Below, one piece after another: positions 52,178 through 61,083 of a stretch of DNA of 64,000 nucleotides. Made by a program: the position numbers and the translations under genes. The DNA is from Frankia sp. R82 (GTDB taxonomy: Bacteria > Actinomycetota > Actinomycetes > Frankiales > Frankiaceae): contig NZ_JAMQQG010000001.1 of assembly GCF_023716925.1 (NCBI RefSeq), forward strand, positions 19,785 through 83,784. The letters are read 5' to 3'. How positions within the stretch are numbered: position 1 is the stretch's first letter; the number at the start of each line of letters is the position of its first letter. The notes under the pieces are model-generated. The model saw only the letters and a list, made by a program, of their open reading frames with translations. It was not told the origin of the DNA and searched no databases.

Positions 52178-53383
52178 TCAGCGGTACCGGACGCGGTAGG
52201 CGATCCAGGCGGGGGCACCGGCGGCCAGCGGCAGCCAGAAGGACACCAGCCGGTAGGCGAGGGTGGACAGGGCCGCTGCCGCCGGCGGCACCCCGGCCAG
52301 GGCAAGGGTCCCGGTCAGGCCGGCTTCGACGAACCCGAGGCCACCCGGCGTGATCGGGATCATCGCCAGGACGCTGGCGGCGACATAGGCCAGCAGCACC
52401 AGGGACGGGCGGGGGTGCTGGCCGGCGCCGGCCAGGGCCGCGAGCAGCGCCAGGTAGTCCAGGGTCCACTTGCCGGCGGCGAAGAACAGGGCGGCCGGCA
52501 GGCGGCGACCGAGCGAGCGCAGCACCTCGTCGCGGCGGATCAGCAGCAGGTCGGGCAGATCCGGGTCGACCGGCCGGCGGGCCAGCCGCAGCACCCGGCC
52601 GAGCAGGCGGGCCAGCAGCCGCACCGCGGTCTCCGAACGGGCGAGCACCAGACCGATCACGACCAGCACGGCGAAGGCCACCCCGCCGAGCCAGGCCGCC
52701 GCGATCAGGCCGCGCGGCGCCGGCTGACCGAAGATCAGCGCCGGCAGCACGAACAACGGCAGCCCGAACACGATGCTGGTGGTCACCATGGAGATCGCGG
52801 TCAGGGCGAACCCGGCGGCGGCGGGATCGCACCCCGCCCGGCTCAGCATCCGGAACTGGACGGCACCGCCCACCGCGATCCCGCCGGGAAGGATCCGGCT
52901 GATGCTGTTCGAGGCGAGCTGCGACGTGATCGACAGAAACCAGCTCAGACCGTCGATGGCCAGCCGTTGCAGCTGCCAGACGCAGGCGAAGCTCGCGACC
53001 TCCCAGCCGACCATCGCCGGGTACCACCACGGCCGGAAGTTCCGCAGCCGGGGAAAGGCGGAGAAGACGGTGAGCAGCTGCGGGGCAAGCAGATAGATCG
53101 CCACCGCGGTGGCCGCGAGCGGCACCACCCGACCCGCGATCCGCCCCCAGGCCAGACCGCCCGGAACGACATCGGGACGGAACCGCCCCCCCGTCCCCAA
53201 CCGGCGTGGCCGCGTTCCCCCGGTCTCGAAGGCGGTCGGCTCCGCGGTCGGCTCCGACCCGGCGGTCGGTTCCACGACCGGTTCCGACGGTGCGGTCAGT
53301 GCGGATGCGTCGTCGTCCACGTCGTCCAGATTGTCCGTCTTACGAGGTTTGTCCATGGAATTATCGGCGGAGTCGGCTGGCAC
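52178..53383 (-). CDS. UPF0104 / lysylphosphatidylglycerol synthase TM-domain protein
   Basis: A 401-residue membrane protein and the second of its family in the window. The first about 80 residues are acidic and disordered, then about eight helices. Diagnostic regions are QLASNSISRILPGGIAVGGA with VQFRMLSRAG, GFALTAISMVTTSIVFGLPL, and AYVAASVLAMIPITPGGLGF followed by VEAGLTGTLALAGV. GTG at 53383 has an excellent SD (AGGAGG) about 6 bases upstream; ATG 53356 lies downstream and GTG 53404 upstream. It converges with the kelch gene. It probably translocates a lipid or glycolipid; no partner transferase is adjacent. Confidence 0.85.
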   Translation of the reverse strand: MPADSADNSMDKPRKTDNLDDVDDDASALTAPSEPVVEPTAGSEPTAEPTAFETGGTRPRRLGTGGRFRPDVVPGGLAWGRIAGRVVPLAATAVAIYLLAPQLLTVFSAFPRLRNFRPWWYPAMVGWEVASFACVWQLQRLAIDGLSWFLSITSQLASNSISRILPGGIAVGGAVQFRMLSRAGCDPAAAGFALTAISMVTTSIVFGLPLFVLPALIFGQPAPRGLIAAAWLGGVAFAVLVVIGLVLARSETAVRLLARLLGRVLRLARRPVDPDLPDLLLIRRDEVLRSLGRRLPAALFFAAGKWTLDYLALLAALAGAGQHPRPSLVLLAYVAASVLAMIPITPGGLGFVEAGLTGTLALAGVPPAAAALSTLAYRLVSFWLPLAAGAPAWIAYRVRYR

Positions 53384-53568
53384 TCGCTCCCTCCTCCGCC
53401 CCACCTGCGTCGGCGGACCTCATCCCGGGTCACCCTAGACGAGCGCTGCGTATGCCGGACCACCCCACCGCCAGCACCCCGAGCCCCTGCCCAACCTGGG
53501 CCGTGCGGTCGAACGGGCTGGACGCACGTCCCCGTCCGAACCGACTGGGCGGGCATCCCCCACCCAGG

Positions 53569-54636
53569 TCAGGCGGCCGGGCCGGGCAGGTTGTAGCTGG
53601 CGGCGAGGTCGGCGTCGCGGGCGGCGAGACGGCGGGCGAGATCGAGGATGACCTGGCACTGCTTGACCGACGCGTCGTCCTGCATGGTGCCGTCGACCAT
53701 CACCGCGCCGGTGCCGTCACCCATGGTCTCGACGACCCGGCTGGCCCAGGCGACGTCCTTGGGCTCGGGGCTGAAGACCTTCTTGGCGATGTCGATCTGC
53801 ACCGGGTGCAGCGACCAGGCGCCGACCGCGCCGAGCAGGAAGGCGTTGCGGAACTGGTCCTCGCAGGCCAGGGTGTCGGCAATGTCACCGAACGGGCCGT
53901 AGTACGGCATGATGCCGTGCGCCACGCAGGCGTCGACCATCCGGGCCAGGGTGTAGTGCCAGGGGTCCTGCTGGAAGGTGGCGCGCACGGCGGACGGGTC
54001 GTCCGGGGTGGGGTCCTGGCGGACCAGGTAGCCGGGGTGACCGCCGCCGACGCGGGTGGTCTTCATCCGCCGGTCGGCGGCGAGGTCGGCGGGGCCGAGT
54101 GACAGGCCCTGCATGCGGGGGCTCGCGGCGCAGATCTCCTCGACGTTGCTCACGCCGCGGGCGGTCTCGAGGATCGCGTGCACGAGGATCGGGCGGGTCA
54201 GGCCCGCCTGCGCCTCGAGCTGGGCGAGCAGCCGGTCGACGTAGTGGATGTCCTCGGCGCCCTGCACCTTCGGGAGCATGATCACGTCAAGCTTCGCGCC
54301 GATCGCGGGCACGAGGGTGAGCAGGTCGTCCAGGCCCCAGGGCGAGTCGATGCTGTTCACCCGGACCCAGAACTGGGTCTCGCCGAACTCCGTGCCACCC
54401 TCGATGATCTTGATGAGGCCCTCGCGGGCGGCCAGCTTGTTGTCGGCCTTGACGCCGTCCTCGAGGTTGCCGAGCAGCACATCCACCTTGGGGATGAGAG
54501 TCGGCAGCTTCGCGGCCATCTTGGCGTTGCTGGGATCGAAGAAGTGGATCACCCGGGACGGCCGCCACGGGATCTCGCGCACCGGGGCCGGCGCGCCCAC
54601 GGCGAGCGGAGCGAAGAAGTCCTTGGCACTGCGCAT
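53569..54636 (-). CDS. HpcH/HpaI aldolase/citrate lyase family, L-malyl-CoA/beta-methylmalyl-CoA lyase type
   Basis: A 355-residue lyase. It resembles the multifunctional malyl-CoA lyases of the 3-hydroxypropionate cycle throughout: RVIHFFDPSNAKMAAKLPTL, VDVLLGNLEDGVKADNK, WVRVNSIDSPWGLDDL, KLDVIMLPKVQG, RMQGLSLGPADLAADRRMKT with TRVGGGHPGYLV, FGDIADTLACEDQFRNAFLL and the closing DDASVKQCQVILDLARRLAA. Metal ligands are Glu in HAILETARG and Asp in GPADLA. Such enzymes cleave malyl-, beta-methylmalyl- or citramalyl-CoA to acetyl- or propionyl-CoA plus glyoxylate or pyruvate. A GGGAGA sequence precedes the ATG. It is divergent from the CoA-transferase gene. Exact substrate is not settled. Confidence 0.85.
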   Translation of the reverse strand: MRSAKDFFAPLAVGAPAPVREIPWRPSRVIHFFDPSNAKMAAKLPTLIPKVDVLLGNLEDGVKADNKLAAREGLIKIIEGGTEFGETQFWVRVNSIDSPWGLDDLLTLVPAIGAKLDVIMLPKVQGAEDIHYVDRLLAQLEAQAGLTRPILVHAILETARGVSNVEEICAASPRMQGLSLGPADLAADRRMKTTRVGGGHPGYLVRQDPTPDDPSAVRATFQQDPWHYTLARMVDACVAHGIMPYYGPFGDIADTLACEDQFRNAFLLGAVGAWSLHPVQIDIAKKVFSPEPKDVAWASRVVETMGDGTGAVMVDGTMQDDASVKQCQVILDLARRLAARDADLAASYNLPGPAA

Positions 54637-54956
54637 GGGGAGTCTCCCGGAAGGGGCACCTGGCTGGCGGACCGAACCGTCGGGCGGACGGGGTCACCAC
54701 CAGCGACCGGCACGACGCTCGACGACGAGGCACGTTACCAGCTCCCCGTTTCACCCGCCCCAAGTTAAATCACACACAGTAATGAGATTTGCCCACAGTG
54801 ACGCCGCTCCGGGTGCACGGTCAGGGCAGGGTGAGCCCGGACGCGCAACCCCGCGCCGCAGACGCACTTCTGGTTTATTGAGGTCACCACTGCTCGGCCC
54901 GCGTCGGCTCGGCCACGTCGGCCCGGCGACTGCCAGCCCGACTGCCAGGAGGAGCG
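54637..54956. other. Divergent intergenic region
   Basis: A 320-bp region between the lyase and CoA-transferase genes. An AT-rich stretch at about 54764-54795 (TTAAATCACACACAGTAATG) stands out from the GC-rich surroundings and is the likely promoter core. No other structure is clear. Confidence 0.45.
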
Positions 54957-56204
54957 TTGGCCGACGACGGCAACCCGCAGGCCGGACGTCCACTGTCCGA
55001 CCAGCCGAGCCTCCCCTCACGCGATCTTCCCCTGCGGGATCTCGTCGTGGTCGGGCTGGAGCAGGCCGTCGCCGCCCCGACGGCCACTCGCACGCTGGCC
55101 GACCTCGGCGCCCGGGTCATCAAGGTGGAGAACCCGCGCGGCGGCGACTTCGCCCGCGACTACGACAACGCGGTGCTCGGCGAGCTGGCCGCGCACTTCG
55201 TCTGGCTGAACCGGGGCAAGGAGTCGGTCGCGCTGAACTTCCGCGACCCGCGGGGAGCCGAGGCGCTGGAGCGGCTGTTCGCCCGGGCCGACATCGTGGT
55301 GCAGAACCTCGCGCCCGGCGCGGCCGCCCGCTACGGGTTCGCCGCCGAGCAGCTCGTCGAGCGCTTTCCCAGCATCGTCGCCGTCGACATCTCCGGCTAC
55401 GGCGAGGGCGGCCCGCTGTCCCACAAGCGGGCCTATGACCTGCTGGTGCAGTCCGAGGGCGGCTCGTGCGCGATCACCGGAACGGAAGAGCACCGAGCCA
55501 AGCCCGGTATCCCCGTGGCCGACATCGGCGCCGGCATGTACACGGTGACCTCCGTACTCGCCGCGATCCACGCCCGCACGGCGACGGGGCGCGGCACGGC
55601 ACTGTCGATCAGCCTGTTCGACACGGTGGTCGAGTGGATGAGTTACACCATGAACATCACCATGGGCACCGGCGTGCAGCAGATCCCCAACGGCGTGAGC
55701 TCCCCGGCCGTCTCCCCCTACGGGGCATATCCGACCGCGGACGGCTTCACCCTCGTGCTCGGCACCACCAACGACGGCGAATGGCAACGCCTGGCCCGCA
55801 CGGTGCTGGGCCGCGACGACCTCGCCGACGACCCGGCGTTCGCGCACAACGACGACCGGGTCCGGCTGCGCCCCCGCCTCGACGAGGCCATCCGGGCCTG
55901 GACGACCACGGTCCCCATCGCCCAGGCCGAGAAGATCCTCGACGACGCGGCGATCGGCAACTCCCGGCTCAACAGCGTCCAGGAGGTCATCGACCATCCG
56001 CACCTGGCCGCCCGGGACCGCTGGCGCGAGGTCGCCACCCCGGCCGGCCCGTGGCGCGCCCCGCTACCGCCGCCGATCACCCCCGACTGGGCGCTGCCGA
56101 TGGGCCCGGTGCCGGCGCTCGGCGAGCACACCGAGGCCGTGCTGGCCGAGGTGGGCCTGACCGCCGACGACATCGCCCAGCTGCGCGCCGACCGCGTGAT
56201 CTGA
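54957..56204 (+). CDS. Class III CoA-transferase (CaiB/BaiF family)
   Basis: A 415-residue CoA-transferase. Family motifs are VVGLEQAVAAPTATRTLADL, GARVIKVENPRGGDFARDYD, LNRGKESVALNFRDPRG, VDISGYGEGGPLSHKRAYDL (the Asp near residue 160 is in the catalytic position that forms the aspartyl-CoA anhydride), and SPYGAYPTADGFTLVLGTTN. It moves CoA between acids, generating an acyl-CoA without ATP. Placement opposite a malyl-CoA-type lyase suggests activation of a C4-C5 dicarboxylic acid such as citramalate, mesaconate or itaconate, an inference. TTG at 54957 follows AGGAGGAG closely. The next gene starts 28 bases after its stop. Confidence 0.85.
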   Translation: MADDGNPQAGRPLSDQPSLPSRDLPLRDLVVVGLEQAVAAPTATRTLADLGARVIKVENPRGGDFARDYDNAVLGELAAHFVWLNRGKESVALNFRDPRGAEALERLFARADIVVQNLAPGAAARYGFAAEQLVERFPSIVAVDISGYGEGGPLSHKRAYDLLVQSEGGSCAITGTEEHRAKPGIPVADIGAGMYTVTSVLAAIHARTATGRGTALSISLFDTVVEWMSYTMNITMGTGVQQIPNGVSSPAVSPYGAYPTADGFTLVLGTTNDGEWQRLARTVLGRDDLADDPAFAHNDDRVRLRPRLDEAIRAWTTTVPIAQAEKILDDAAIGNSRLNSVQEVIDHPHLAARDRWREVATPAGPWRAPLPPPITPDWALPMGPVPALGEHTEAVLAEVGLTADDIAQLRADRVI

Positions 56205-56231
56205 AGGTCCGAAGGGCTGAAGGGAAAACCG

Positions 56232-57248
56232 ATGAAGATCGACGCTGTACTGGGCTCCGACATCGACGTCACGGCGACCGCCGCCCGCCACGCCGAGGCC
56301 GCCGGGTACGCGGGCGCGTGGGTGGGCGACACCAACCACGATCCGTTCCTGCAGATCCTGCAGGCGGCCCAGGCCACCACGGACATCACGGTGGGCACGG
56401 CCGTCGCGATCGCCTTCGCCCGCAGCCCGATGACGACCGCCACCTCCGCCTACGACCTGGCCCGCTACGCGCAGGGACGGTTCGTGCTCGGCCTCGGCTC
56501 GCAGGTCAAGTCGCACATCGAGCGCCGGTTCTCGATGACCTGGTCGAGCCCGGCGGCCCGGATGCGTGAGTACGTGCTGGCCCTCAAGGCCATCTGGGCG
56601 TCCTGGCAGGACGGCACGAAGCTCGACTTCCAGGGCGAGTTCTACTCCCACACCCTGATGACGCCGTTCTTCGCCCCCGAGCCGCATCCCGCCGGGCCGC
56701 CGCCGGTGTACGTCGCCGGGGTCAACGTGGCGATGACCGAGGCCGCCGGTGAGGTCGCCGACGGCTTCATCCTCCACCCCTTCACCACCCGCCGTTACCT
56801 TGACGAGGTGACCCTGCCGGCGCTGCGCCGCGGCCGGGCCAAGCAGGGCGGCACCCTCGACGACTTCGTCATCAACGGCCCGATGTTCGTCGCCGTCGGA
56901 CGCACCGAGGAGGAACTCGCCGCCGCCATCGCCGGCACCCGGGCGCGCATCGCCTTCTACGGTTCGACCCCCGCCTACCGTCCCGTGCTGGACCTGCACG
57001 GCTGGGGTGACCTGCAGCCCGAGCTCACCCGGCTGACGAAGGAAGGCCGCTGGGGCGAGCTCGGCTCGCTCATCACCGACGACATCCTGCACGCCTTCGC
57101 CGTCGTCGGCACCCCCGCCGAGGTCGGCCCCGCCCTGTACGCGAAGGTCGGCGACGTCCTCGCCCGGACCTCCTTCTACACCCCCTACGACGCCGAGCCG
57201 GGCCTGCTCACCGACCTCCTCGCCCACGTCCGGCCCTCGGCCGCCTGA
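56232..57248 (+). CDS. LLM-class F420-dependent oxidoreductase
   Basis: A 338-residue TIM-barrel oxidoreductase of the luciferase-like monooxygenase group that uses reduced F420, resembling the TIGR03617 subfamily. MKIDAVLGSDIDVTATAARH, GYAGAWVGDTNHDPFLQILQ, TTDITVGTAVAIAFARSP and GRFVLGLGSQVKSHIERRFS are its typical strands and loops, and EVADGFILHPFTTRRYLDEV lies near the cofactor phosphate. AAGGGA precedes the ATG at 6-7 bases. It lies 28 bp past the CoA-transferase and should be co-transcribed with it. What it reduces or oxidises in this pathway is unknown. Confidence 0.9.
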   Translation: MKIDAVLGSDIDVTATAARHAEAAGYAGAWVGDTNHDPFLQILQAAQATTDITVGTAVAIAFARSPMTTATSAYDLARYAQGRFVLGLGSQVKSHIERRFSMTWSSPAARMREYVLALKAIWASWQDGTKLDFQGEFYSHTLMTPFFAPEPHPAGPPPVYVAGVNVAMTEAAGEVADGFILHPFTTRRYLDEVTLPALRRGRAKQGGTLDDFVINGPMFVAVGRTEEELAAAIAGTRARIAFYGSTPAYRPVLDLHGWGDLQPELTRLTKEGRWGELGSLITDDILHAFAVVGTPAEVGPALYAKVGDVLARTSFYTPYDAEPGLLTDLLAHVRPSAA

Positions 57249-57415
57249 GCGATCAGGCCACCGGCCTGGCCCCACCGTGACCTGGCCCCACCGTGACCTG
57301 GCCGCGCAGCCACCCGACCGCGCCGCCGGCCGGCCCTCGGCGAGGGACCGCAGGCGGCGCCGTCAGGGGTGATCCGCGGGCGGACCGTGCACGGGCGGAC
57401 CGTCAGAGCGGACCG

Positions 57416-58324
57416 TCAGAACAGCGGCGGGGCGTCCGGGGCGGGGGCCAGGTCGATGCGGGGGTGGTCGGCGGGCAGGCCCTCGAAGCGCGGGGGGCGA
57501 CGTTCGCGAAAGGATGCGACGCCCTCGCGGTAGTCGGGCCTGCCACGGGCAACGTCCAGGATGGTGTTCGCGGCCAGCCGGGACTGCTCGATGCTCGCCG
57601 CGTCATCGCCGGCCAGCTGCTGCTTGACCTGGGCGACCGCCCACGGCGAGCAGTTGCGGGCCACGTCCCGGGCCCAGTCCAAGGCCGCGGGCAGCAGCTC
57701 GTCGGGTTCGACGAGCCGGTTCGCGAGCCCCATCCGGACGGCCTCGTCGCCACGCACGACCCGGCCGGAGAACAGCAGGTCGGCGGCGTGCCCGGCACCG
57801 ACGAGCCGGGGCAGCAGCCAGGTGACCGCATCCTCGGCGATCAGTCCCCGGCGGGTGAACGACGTCGTCCACTTCGACCGGGCGGTGGTGAACCGCAGGT
57901 CGGCCATGAGGGCCTGGACGAACCCGACCCCGGCGCACGCCCCGTCGACGGCGGCGATGATCGGCTTGGGCACCGTGCGCGGAGTCGTCGCCGAGGGACG
58001 CACCGGGCGGACGAAACTCGGGTCGGTCGTCGCCCGGCGCAGCACCTCCATGTCCATCCCGGCGCAGAACGCCTCGCCGGCGCCGGTCAGCACGATCACC
58101 CGGACAGCGGGATCGGCCACGGCCTCGTCCAACAGGGCGACGTAACGCAGCTCCATGTCGTACGCCCAGGTGTTGCGCCGTCCCGGCCGGTTGAGGGTGA
58201 GCAGCAGCACCCCGTCGTCGTCCAGCTCGCGCAGGACCGTGTCCTCGGCCGCCAGCCCGCTCAGGGCCACCGGCGAGGACGCCGTGGCCCGGGCTGCTAC
58301 TGCTGCAGTCGGCGGGTCTTCCAC
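57416..58324 (-). CDS. Enoyl-CoA hydratase/isomerase (crotonase) family protein
   Basis: A 302-residue crotonase-fold protein. LTLNRPGRRNTWAYDMELRY, VIVLTGAGEAFCAGMDMEVL (first oxyanion-hole loop) and AAVDGACAGVGFVQALMADL (second) are clear. At the two places where true hydratases keep glutamates, this protein has GVGFVQAL and SFTRRGLIAE, so neither canonical Glu is present; it belongs to the RRGL-type subset and may catalyse another acyl-CoA reaction. GTG at 58324 lies 5 bases past the MaoC stop, so it is the last gene of the minus-strand acyl-CoA operon 60466-57416. No SD is seen at the start. Confidence 0.85.
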   Translation of the reverse strand: MEDPPTAAVAARATASSPVALSGLAAEDTVLRELDDDGVLLLTLNRPGRRNTWAYDMELRYVALLDEAVADPAVRVIVLTGAGEAFCAGMDMEVLRRATTDPSFVRPVRPSATTPRTVPKPIIAAVDGACAGVGFVQALMADLRFTTARSKWTTSFTRRGLIAEDAVTWLLPRLVGAGHAADLLFSGRVVRGDEAVRMGLANRLVEPDELLPAALDWARDVARNCSPWAVAQVKQQLAGDDAASIEQSRLAANTILDVARGRPDYREGVASFRERRPPRFEGLPADHPRIDLAPAPDAPPLF

Positions 58325-58329
58325 GGCGG

Positions 58330-58761
58330 CTAGGCCGACACCGCGGCGGCGGCGGTGCCGGTGATGACCTGAACGCCGTCGCCGTTGACGGTGACGACAT
58401 CGAGCTCGACGATCCGGCGGCCGGCGGACTCGGTGATGCCGGTCACCGTCACCGTGGCGACGAGCCGGTCACCGGGCCAGACCTGGCTGCGAAACCGCAC
58501 GCCGTAGCGCAACAGGTCGCCGTCACCGACGAAGTCGGTGACGGCCTTGCCGGTCATCCCCATCGTGAGCATGCCGTGGGCGAACACACCGGGGTAGCCG
58601 GCGGCCTCCCTGGCGTACACGTCGTCGGTGTGCAGCGGGTTGTAGTCGCCGGACGCACCGGCGTACATGACCAGCCGGGTCCGGGTGAGGTCCTCGGTCA
58701 GCACCGTCTCGACGGTGTCACCGACGGCGAGGTCACCGGCGGCGGCCGTGCGCGGGCTCAC
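58330..58761 (-). CDS. MaoC-like (R)-specific dehydratase, hot-dog fold
   Basis: A 143-residue hot-dog protein with the hydratase 2 signature: GASGDYNPLHTDDVYAREAA, containing the catalytic Asp and His, then GVFAHGMLTMGMTGKAVTDF and RSQVWPGDRLVATVTVTGIT. It would hydrate or dehydrate an enoyl/3-hydroxyacyl-CoA. GTG at 58761 overlaps the stop of the preceding FAS1-like dehydratase gene (GTGA). The two together resemble the paired N- and C-terminal halves of dimeric actinobacterial MaoC dehydratases, with the catalytic residues on this half. Confidence 0.85.
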   Translation of the reverse strand: MSPRTAAAGDLAVGDTVETVLTEDLTRTRLVMYAGASGDYNPLHTDDVYAREAAGYPGVFAHGMLTMGMTGKAVTDFVGDGDLLRYGVRFRSQVWPGDRLVATVTVTGITESAGRRIVELDVVTVNGDGVQVITGTAAAAVSA

Positions 58762-59273
58762 TGCGCCACCGCCGCGCTGCCCTCGGCCGACGGCGCACCG
58801 TTCGCGCCGCCCTCGGCCGGGGACTCGACGACCTTCGACGGGATGACGACGACGGAACGCGCCGTCACCACCAGCTCGCCGGTCGCATCCCGGAACTCGG
58901 TGATGGTCTCCCGGAACGTCAGTGAACCGCCACGCCGCCCGGCCTTCTCCCATTCCTTACCGGGAATCTGAACGGCGGTAAGCACATCACCGACCCGGAC
59001 GGGACGGTGGTACTCGTAGCTCTGCTCGGCATGCAGGCTGCCGCCACCGGGGGTCGCCGGGATGGGCAGGCCCGACGGGGTTCGGCCGGAGCCACGCCAC
59101 GGTTCGCCGTACTTCGGGCGCAGGTGGAACTCCGGGTCGAACTGGGCACCGGACTGCGTGAAGGTCGGCGGGGCGCCGGCCGTCCCGTCGCCGTAGGCGG
59201 AATCCGGATAGCCGACGGCCCGGGAGAACAGCAGGACCGCGCCGGCCTCCACCGGGAAGGTATAAGTGCTCAC
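58758..59273 (-). CDS. FAS1-like dehydratase / MaoC N-terminal half protein
   Basis: A 171-residue hot-dog protein of the FAS1-like dehydratase group. It opens STYTFPVEAGAVLLFSRAVG, then GDGTAGAPPTFTQSGAQFDP, GGGSLHAEQSYEYHRPVRVG and the strand WEKAGRRGGSLTFRETITEF. The catalytic Asp/His pair of the MaoC family is not obvious here and lies in the coupled downstream partner, so a heterodimeric dehydratase is likely. The C-terminus is Ala/Gly-rich. GTG at 59273 has no convincing SD. It follows the acyl-CoA dehydrogenase by 41 bases. Confidence 0.8.
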   Translation of the reverse strand: MSTYTFPVEAGAVLLFSRAVGYPDSAYGDGTAGAPPTFTQSGAQFDPEFHLRPKYGEPWRGSGRTPSGLPIPATPGGGSLHAEQSYEYHRPVRVGDVLTAVQIPGKEWEKAGRRGGSLTFRETITEFRDATGELVVTARSVVVIPSKVVESPAEGGANGAPSAEGSAAVAQ

Positions 59274-59314
59274 CGCACACCCACATCCATCGAAATCGAA
59301 AGAGAAGTGCTGGC

Positions 59315-60466
59315 TCAGCGGGCGTCGCGCAGCACGTTGCGTGCGATCACCAGCTGCTGGATCTGGCTCGTGCCCTCGTAGATGCGGAACAGCCGGGCGT
59401 CCCGGTAGAAGCGCTCCACCGGCACACCGCGCATGTACCCGCTGCCACCGTGGATCTGCACCGCGCGGTCGGCGATCCGACCCACCGCCTCGGAGGCGAA
59501 GTACTTCGCCGTGGACGGGCCGATCCGCCGGTCGCTGCCGTCGTCGAACGCGGCGGCGACCTCCTTCACCAGCGCCCGGGACGCGTGCAGGTCGGTCACC
59601 GAGTCCGCCAGCAGGCCCTGGATGAGCTGGTGTTCACCGATCACCTTGCCACCCTGCACCCGCTGGGCGGCGTACGCCACCGACTCGTCCACCAGGCGCT
59701 GCGACATACCGACGCACAGCGCGGCGATGTGGATGCGACCGTGGGCGAGGCACTTCATCGCCGTGGCGTAGCCGCGTCCCTCGCCCGCCGGGCCGCCGAC
59801 CAGGGTGTCGCCGCTGACCCGCAGGTCGTCGAAGTAGACATCCGCGGTCCAGGCCCCGGCCTGGCCCATCTTCGGGTCCTTCGGCGCCACCCGCAGCCCC
59901 GGGGTGCCGCGCTCCACCATGAACGTGCTGATACCCCGGCCGCCCACCGAACCTTCCTCGGAACGGGCGAAGACCATGAAGACGTCGGCGTTCGGTGCGT
60001 TGGTGATGTAACGCTTCGAACCGTTGATGACCCAGTCGTCGCCGTCACGCCGGGCCGTGGTGGCAAGGCCCGCCGGGTCGGAACCCGCGCCCTCCTCGGT
60101 CAGCGCGAAGGACGCCACCCACTCACCCGAGGCGATCTTCGGCAGATAGGCCTTCTTCTGCTCCTCGGTGGCGCCTTCCAGCAGAACATGACCGGCGATT
60201 CCGTTGTTCGTCCCGAACATCGAACGGAAGGACGGCGTGGTGTAACCGAGCTCGAAGACCAGCCGCACCTCCTCGCTCATCGAAAGGCCAAGGCCGCCGT
60301 AGATCTCGGGAATAGCGAAACCAAAAAGACCCATGTCCGCGGCCGCCACACGAATCCGGTCCGGAATCGAGTCCTTCTCCTCGATCTCCGTCTCGGCGGG
60401 CACCACCTCGTCGCGCACAAAACGGCGTACCGAGGCTACGACCTCGTCGATGATCTCGCTGCTCAC
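59315..60466 (-). CDS. Acyl-CoA dehydrogenase
   Basis: A 383-residue FAD-dependent acyl-CoA dehydrogenase, introducing a 2,3-double bond. FGFAIPEIYGGLGLSMSEEV, SFALTEEGAGSDPAGLATTA (flavin- and acyl-binding loop), NGSKRYITNAPNADVFMVFA, AAQRVQGGKVIGEHQLIQGL and DARLFRIYEGTSQIQQLVIA (with the catalytic Glu in YEGT) cover the fold. It heads a minus-strand operon with the dehydratase pair and the crotonase. GTG at 60466 follows GGTGACGGTC, a moderate SD. The operon is divergent from a second acyl-CoA dehydrogenase across a 617-bp gap. Chain-length preference unknown. Confidence 0.9.
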   Translation of the reverse strand: MSSEIIDEVVASVRRFVRDEVVPAETEIEEKDSIPDRIRVAAADMGLFGFAIPEIYGGLGLSMSEEVRLVFELGYTTPSFRSMFGTNNGIAGHVLLEGATEEQKKAYLPKIASGEWVASFALTEEGAGSDPAGLATTARRDGDDWVINGSKRYITNAPNADVFMVFARSEEGSVGGRGISTFMVERGTPGLRVAPKDPKMGQAGAWTADVYFDDLRVSGDTLVGGPAGEGRGYATAMKCLAHGRIHIAALCVGMSQRLVDESVAYAAQRVQGGKVIGEHQLIQGLLADSVTDLHASRALVKEVAAAFDDGSDRRIGPSTAKYFASEAVGRIADRAVQIHGGSGYMRGVPVERFYRDARLFRIYEGTSQIQQLVIARNVLRDAR

Positions 60467-61083
60467 CCGACCGTCACCACCCGAATCCAGATCAGAATTT
60501 CTGCTGTTATGGCGTTATGGGCACCGCCGCTGCGCGCCACGGTCGAGGACTCCCCCGCGACGGTTCGATCCCGCAACAGACATGATCCGCAACAGACATA
60601 GTGAAAAACGCTTCAAATGGTAGGGGTGCCACCGCCCGGCCGCAACCGATCGTCCTGCGCCCGAGCTGCCCGGAAGGCACACCGGAAGGAGTTGGGCACG
60701 ATCTGTCAACATCCGGGCGCGACCCGCGCGGGATGTGTGCCACGACACGGCGGTCGAAGACGTTCTCCGTCGGCCGGGAAACCCGGCTTCGATGTGTGTT
60801 GCCCGGATCGGGGGACCCATGTTAATAAGCTCGCTGTCGTCCCGTTCCGGGCGCGCGGCGGCGCCCGCCCGCGGCACTCGCCCGCGAGCGCCATGGCCAG
60901 GCGTGACGGCGTCCTGTCCGTCGGCGGTCACAACGCCGGGCGTGCGCACCCCCGGTTCCCTTACGGTCAGGGCGGGGACGACCGAGGGACGGCCCGGCCG
61001 CACCACCGCCGCCCCGCACCACCGCCGCCCCGCACCACCGCCGCCCGAGGTGGCGCCCCGCGACAGACGACGAGGAGCTGGAC
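60467..61083. other. Divergent intergenic region with GC-rich repeat
   Basis: This 617-bp region separates two acyl-CoA dehydrogenase genes and must hold both promoters. It starts AT-richer near 60480-60620, the best place for the minus-strand promoter, and ends in a 16-bp repeat at 60998-61045. Several frames stay open here but have no family-like translation. Confidence 0.5.
60998..61045. repeat. 16-bp tandem repeat, 3 perfect copies
   Basis: CCGCACCACCGCCGCC is repeated exactly at 60998-61013, 61014-61029 and 61030-61045, ending 38 bp before the acyl-CoA dehydrogenase start. Confidence 0.95.
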
